A stretch of DNA of 45,839 bases from Pelagibacteraceae bacterium AG-410-N23. GTDB taxonomy: Bacteria; Pseudomonadota; Alphaproteobacteria; Pelagibacterales; Pelagibacteraceae. Of the stretch, positions 42,849 to 45,839 are shown one piece after another. A program made the position numbers and the translations under genes. How positions within the stretch are numbered: position 1 is the stretch's first letter; each line of letters starts with the position of its first letter. The notes beneath the pieces were generated by a model, which did not search any database, was not told the origin of the DNA, and was given only the letters and a program-made list of their open reading frames with translations. The DNA is taken from assembly GCA_003215055.1 (NCBI GenBank), contig QCKW01000006.1:1-45839 (forward strand). Direction: 5' to 3'.

Positions 42849-44921
42849 TTATTCAGCAGCTTGTTTCATAGAAAGTTTAACTTTACCTCTATCAAAACCA
42901 ATTACTTTAACTTTTACTTCATCGCCTTCTTTAACAACATCAGTAACTTTTGCTACTCTTTTATCTGCAAGTTCTGATATATGAACTAGCCCATCTTGTT
43001 TTCCTAAGAAATTCACAAATGCACCAAACTCCATTATTTTCATTACTTTACCTGAATAAATTTTATTTAATTCAGCTTTTGCAGTAATATCTTTAATCAT
43101 TTGCATAGCAATATTTCTAGAATCTTCATCAGGTGCAGCGACCGTTACAACCCCTTCATCATTTACATCTACTTTTGCACCTGATTTTTCAACAATTTCT
43201 CTAATAGTTGCTCCACCTTTTCCAATCACAGCAGCAATGTCTTTTTTATCTACATTTATTTTTTCCATTTTTGGAGTATGTTTTCCAACGTCTGCTCTTG
43301 AAGCTGATAGTGCTTTATTCATTTCATCTAAAATATGAATTCTTCCCTCTTTAGCTTGACTTAAAGCTTGCTCCATGATTTCAAATGTAATACCAGTAAT
43401 TTTAATATCCATTTGAAGTGAAGTAATTCCATCCTTAGTTCCAGCTACTTTAAAGTCCATATCACCTAAATGGTCCTCATCTCCTAAAATATCTGATAAG
43501 ACACTAAAATCATTGCCTTCTTTAATTAGTCCCATTGCAATCCCTGCAACTGGTTCTTTAATTGGCACACCAGCATCCATTAATGCTAATGATGTTCCAC
43601 AAACAGTAGCCATTGAAGATGAACCGTTAGACTCTGTAATCTCTGAAACTACCCTAAAAGTATAAGGAAAAGCCTCTTTTGATGGCAATGAAGAATGAAT
43701 AGCTCTCCAAGCTAATTTACCATGTCCTATTTCTCGTCTACCAGTTCCTATTCTTCCTGTTTCACCTACTGAAAAAGGAGGAAAATTATAATGAAGCATG
43801 AATCTTTCTCTTTGCAAACCATCTAAACTTTCAATTCTTTGCTCATCATCAGATGTACCTAGGGTAGCTGTTACAATTGCTTGTGTTTCTCCTCGAGTAA
43901 ATAATGCGGAACCATGAGTTCTAGGTAGAATACCAACCTCACAAGAGATAGGTCTCACATCAGATAAGCCTCTGCCATCAATTCTATTTTTATTTTTTAA
44001 TATATCAGTTCTCACAATTGATTTTTCGATCTTTTTAAGTTCAGAATTTACATCTAGATCTGTATAATTTTCATCTTCTTCATAAAGTTTTTTAGCTTTA
44101 TCAGTAATCTCTGAAATTTGATTTGATCTATCCTGTTTATCTCTTGTTGCAAAAGCTTTTTTAAGATCTTCTGTAAAAGTTTTCTCAAGTTTTTTCTTTA
44201 CTTCAGATAGATCCTTTTTTTCAACAGTCCACTCAGGTTTTCTACATTCTTTTGCAAGTTCCTCAATCATTTTGATTACAGGTACAAAGCCTTCGTGACC
44301 AAATTTAACTGCATTTAACATTTCTTCCTCGGTTAAACCATTTGCTTCAGACTCAACCATAAGAACAGCATCTTTTGTACCAGCTACAACTAAATCTAAT
44401 TTTGATTTTTCTAAATCTGCCTTAGAAGGATTTAAAATATATTTTCCATCAATGAATCCAACTCTAGAAGCGCCGACTGGACCCATAAATGGCATTCCTG
44501 AAATAGCCAATGCTGCAGATGAGGCTATAATTGATAAAATATCTGCTTCATTTTCTTTATCATAAGAAATAACTGTTGGTAATAACTGAACTTCATTTTT
44601 AAATTCATCAGGAAACAAAGGTCTAATTGGTCTATCAATTAATCTAGAGATCAATGTTTCACTCTCAGTTGGTCTTGCTTCTCTTTTGAAATATCCACCT
44701 GGGATTTTTCCAGCTGCATAATATTTTTCCTGGTAATTTACAGATAATGGAAAATAATCCACATCAGGATTTACTTTTTTTGCTCCCACTACTGTTGCTA
44801 AAACAACTGTTTCTCCACATGTTGCAATAATTGCACCGTCTGCTTGTCTCGCCACTTTACCTGTTTCTAAACTTATCTTTTTTCCTTCTACTTCAATTTC
44901 CTTCTTGTATTCTTTAAACAT
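42849..44921 (-). CDS. pnp: Polynucleotide phosphorylase
   Basis: 690 residues. Phosphorolytic 3'-5' exoribonuclease. Two RNase PH domains (about 10-215 and 310-545, with [14 protein letters not shown] and [14 protein letters not shown]), the linking helical domain, a KH domain ([16 protein letters not shown], near 560) and an S1 domain ([16 protein letters not shown], near 625). Last gene of the infB-rbfA-rpsO-pnp group; preceded by a purine-rich repeat leader. Confidence 0.97.
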   Translation of the reverse strand: MFKEYKKEIEVEGKKISLETGKVARQADGAIIATCGETVVLATVVGAKKVNPDVDYFPLSVNYQEKYYAAGKIPGGYFKREARPTESETLISRLIDRPIRPLFPDEFKNEVQLLPTVISYDKENEADILSIIASSAALAISGMPFMGPVGASRVGFIDGKYILNPSKADLEKSKLDLVVAGTKDAVLMVESEANGLTEEEMLNAVKFGHEGFVPVIKMIEELAKECRKPEWTVEKKDLSEVKKKLEKTFTEDLKKAFATRDKQDRSNQISEITDKAKKLYEEDENYTDLDVNSELKKIEKSIVRTDILKNKNRIDGRGLSDVRPISCEVGILPRTHGSALFTRGETQAIVTATLGTSDDEQRIESLDGLQRERFMLHYNFPPFSVGETGRIGTGRREIGHGKLAWRAIHSSLPSKEAFPYTFRVVSEITESNGSSSMATVCGTSLALMDAGVPIKEPVAGIAMGLIKEGNDFSVLSDILGDEDHLGDMDFKVAGTKDGITSLQMDIKITGITFEIMEQALSQAKEGRIHILDEMNKALSASRADVGKHTPKMEKINVDKKDIAAVIGKGGATIREIVEKSGAKVDVNDEGVVTVAAPDEDSRNIAMQMIKDITAKAELNKIYSGKVMKIMEFGAFVNFLGKQDGLVHISELADKRVAKVTDVVKEGDEVKVKVIGFDRGKVKLSMKQAAE

Positions 44922-44956
44922 TTCATTTCCATTTCTTTTCGTTCTTTTCGTTCCAT
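44888..44956 (-). CDS. Possible 22-codon upstream ORF overlapping the pnp start
   Basis: An ATG at 44956 opens a frame ([20 protein letters not shown]...) that runs through the pnp start in another frame to TAG at 44890-44888. If translated it could affect pnp initiation. Its basic and acidic repeat character comes from the leader's direct repeats. No strong ribosome binding site; likely incidental. Confidence 0.15.
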   Translation of the reverse strand: MERKERKEMEMKCLKNTRRKLK

Positions 44957-44963
44957 TTCGTTC
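44937..44963 (-). repeat. Direct repeats GAACGAAA in the pnp leader
   Basis: Three exact copies of GAACGAAA on the minus strand (44963-44956, 44953-44946 and 44944-44937), spaced 10 and 9 bases apart, 15 bases upstream of the pnp ATG. They form part of a purine-rich leader and could be a binding site for RNA-binding proteins. Confidence 0.55.
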
Positions 44964-44978
44964 TATCTATCTTGATTT

Positions 44979-45227
44979 TTATTTTCTTAAATTCAATTTC
45001 GACAGTACATTTTTGTAAGAGTCCATCTTGTTTCTTTTAAGATAATCTAACAATTTTTTTCTTCTATTAACTGCTTTCAACAATCCAACTGATGAATGTT
45101 TATCTTTTTTGAATTGTTTTATATGTTTAGAGAGAGACTCGATCTTCTCTGTTAGCAACGCTATCTGTATTTCAGATGACCCTGTATCTTTATCATGCAT
45201 TGCTAATTCTTTTATATTTTTGTTCAT
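44979..45227 (-). CDS. rpsO: 30S ribosomal protein S15
   Basis: 82 residues, slightly shorter than the usual 88-89 at the N-terminus. HDKDTGSSEIQIALLTEKIE (about 11-30) and the KHIKQFKKDKHSSVGLLKAV central part with RRKKLLDYLKR are S15 signatures. Binds 16S rRNA as a primary assembly protein. Gap of 9 bases after rbfA; truB, usually between them, is absent. Confidence 0.95.
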   Translation of the reverse strand: MNKNIKELAMHDKDTGSSEIQIALLTEKIESLSKHIKQFKKDKHSSVGLLKAVNRRKKLLDYLKRNKMDSYKNVLSKLNLRK

Positions 45228-45236
45228 GTGTTTTTC

Positions 45237-45605
45237 CTATTTATTAGATTGTTTAATTAAATTTTCTATTTTTTCTGCATATTCAAAAGACTCATCTTTT
45301 CTAAAAAGAATTTTAGGTAAGAATTTCATAATAACTTTCTGCGATAAAATTTTTCTTATTATATAGGAGTATTCTTTCAATTTTTGTATCGACTCTTCTG
45401 TGTTTTTGCCACCTAGCGGCAAAACATAAGCTTTTGCTATTTTTAAATCTTGACTCATTCTTACTTCAGTTACAGTTATAGTTTTTGTCTCTAAATCAGG
45501 TATTTTAGCTTCATTTCTTAAAAAAATCATGCTCAAAGATTGTTTGATCATTTCACCCACTCTCAATTGTCTTTGTGAAATTGGTTTTCCTATTCTATCA
45601 GTCAT
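45237..45605 (-). CDS. rbfA: Ribosome-binding factor A
   Basis: 122 residues. KH-like protein that assists late 30S maturation at the 16S 5' end. RQLRVGEMIKQSLSMIFL (about 12-29), TVTEVRMSQDLKIAKAYVLPLGG (about 44-66, quoted as VTEVRMSQDLKIAKAYV) and the C-terminal LPKILFRKDESFEYAEKIE match the family. The start overlaps the infB stop (TAATG). Confidence 0.93.
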   Translation of the reverse strand: MTDRIGKPISQRQLRVGEMIKQSLSMIFLRNEAKIPDLETKTITVTEVRMSQDLKIAKAYVLPLGGKNTEESIQKLKEYSYIIRKILSQKVIMKFLPKILFRKDESFEYAEKIENLIKQSNK

Positions 45606-45839
45606 TATATTGATCTTTCCTTTGATGTAACATTAAATGCTTCAATTGTATCGTTTTTTTGGAAATCTACGTAATCCTTTAGAGTAATACCACACTCCTG
45701 ACCATTATTTACCTGTTTTACTTGATTTTTTTCTCTAAATATTGACGCAATTTTTCCAGTATAAATTATTTTTCCATCTCTAATGATTCTTGCACTTGAT
45801 GAACTCAAAATCTCACCATCTGTTACTTTAGATCCTGCT
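45605..45839 (-). CDS. infB: Translation initiation factor IF-2, C-terminal fragment
   Basis: The frame is open to the right window edge, so only the last 77 or so residues are present. AGSKVTDGEI followed by SSSSARIIRDGKIIYTGKI and the ending GQECGITLKDYVDFQKNDTI match the last beta-barrel domain of IF-2 that binds fMet-tRNA. The 5' end lies beyond the window; apparent internal starts here are not gene starts. Confidence 0.92.
   Translation of the reverse strand, partial: AGSKVTDGEILSSSSARIIRDGKIIYTGKIASIFREKNQVKQVNNGQECGITLKDYVDFQKNDTIEAFNVTSKERSI

Noticed and set aside
1..45839. CRISPR arrays, insertion sequences, prophage or integrative elements
   Set aside because: No regularly spaced repeats, transposase or integrase genes or attachment-site duplications at either tRNA were seen.

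Overview
The window is a gene-dense, very AT-rich piece (about 30% GC by eye) of a streamlined alphaproteobacterial chromosome. The likely source is the marine SAR11 clade (Candidatus Pelagibacter or a close relative). Supporting this are stop/start overlaps of the TAATG and ATGA type, tiny intergenic spaces, single-copy housekeeping genes, no mobile elements, and alphaproteobacterial neighbourhoods: dnaN-dnaA-rpsT-mutM | ubiE-ubiB-coaBC-dut, irr | fabA-fabB-fabI, and SUV3-like helicase-fdxA-carD. The strain cannot be named from the sequence alone.

Layout. 1-6.4 kb: the end of an alpha/beta hydrolase, then the gltD-gltB glutamate synthase operon (minus strand). 6.5-13.9 kb: uppP, a DMT exporter, the pyruvate dehydrogenase genes aceE-aceF (E1 carries its own N-terminal lipoyl domain), and a thiolase. 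13.9-18.7 kb: tRNA-Arg(ACG), a thioesterase, then helicase-TerB-like-fdxA-carD ending in a strong hairpin terminator. 18.7-20.9 kb: facing carD and sharing that terminator is a gene for a 25-residue peptide made only of Met, Ala, Lys and Arg, with its own promoter, a perfect inverted repeat in its leader and a good ribosome binding site; then a long-chain acyl-CoA synthetase and tRNA-Leu(CAA). 20.9-24.5 kb: a YqaA-type membrane protein, dsbB, coq7, an HNH nuclease, an esterase, a HIG1-type membrane protein and a TlpA-like thioredoxin.

24.5-30.5 kb: argH, a small LptM-like lipoprotein, lysA and plsC, facing dnaA-dnaN. 30.5-37.1 kb: rpsT and mutM on minus; ubiE, ubiB, coaBC, dut, a ThiF/MoeB protein and an SH3 protein on plus. 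37.1-40.1 kb: a rubrerythrin / heterodisulfide-reductase-like / DUF3501 group and the iron regulator irr; both the irr-fabA gap and the rubrerythrin promoter carry sequences resembling the Irr iron control element. 40.2-42.8 kb: fabA-fabB-fabI and a small membrane protein. 42.8-45.8 kb: infB (partial)-rbfA-rpsO-pnp, with truB missing from its usual place between rbfA and rpsO.

The genes are mostly core metabolism and information processing: nitrogen assimilation, acetyl-CoA production, arginine and lysine synthesis, ubiquinone and unsaturated fatty acid synthesis, replication initiation and ribosome maturation. The points most worth following up are the Lys/Arg/Ala peptide next to a CarD with a lysine-rich tail, the lipoyl-E1 fusion, the possible small Irr circuit, and several unlisted small genes.
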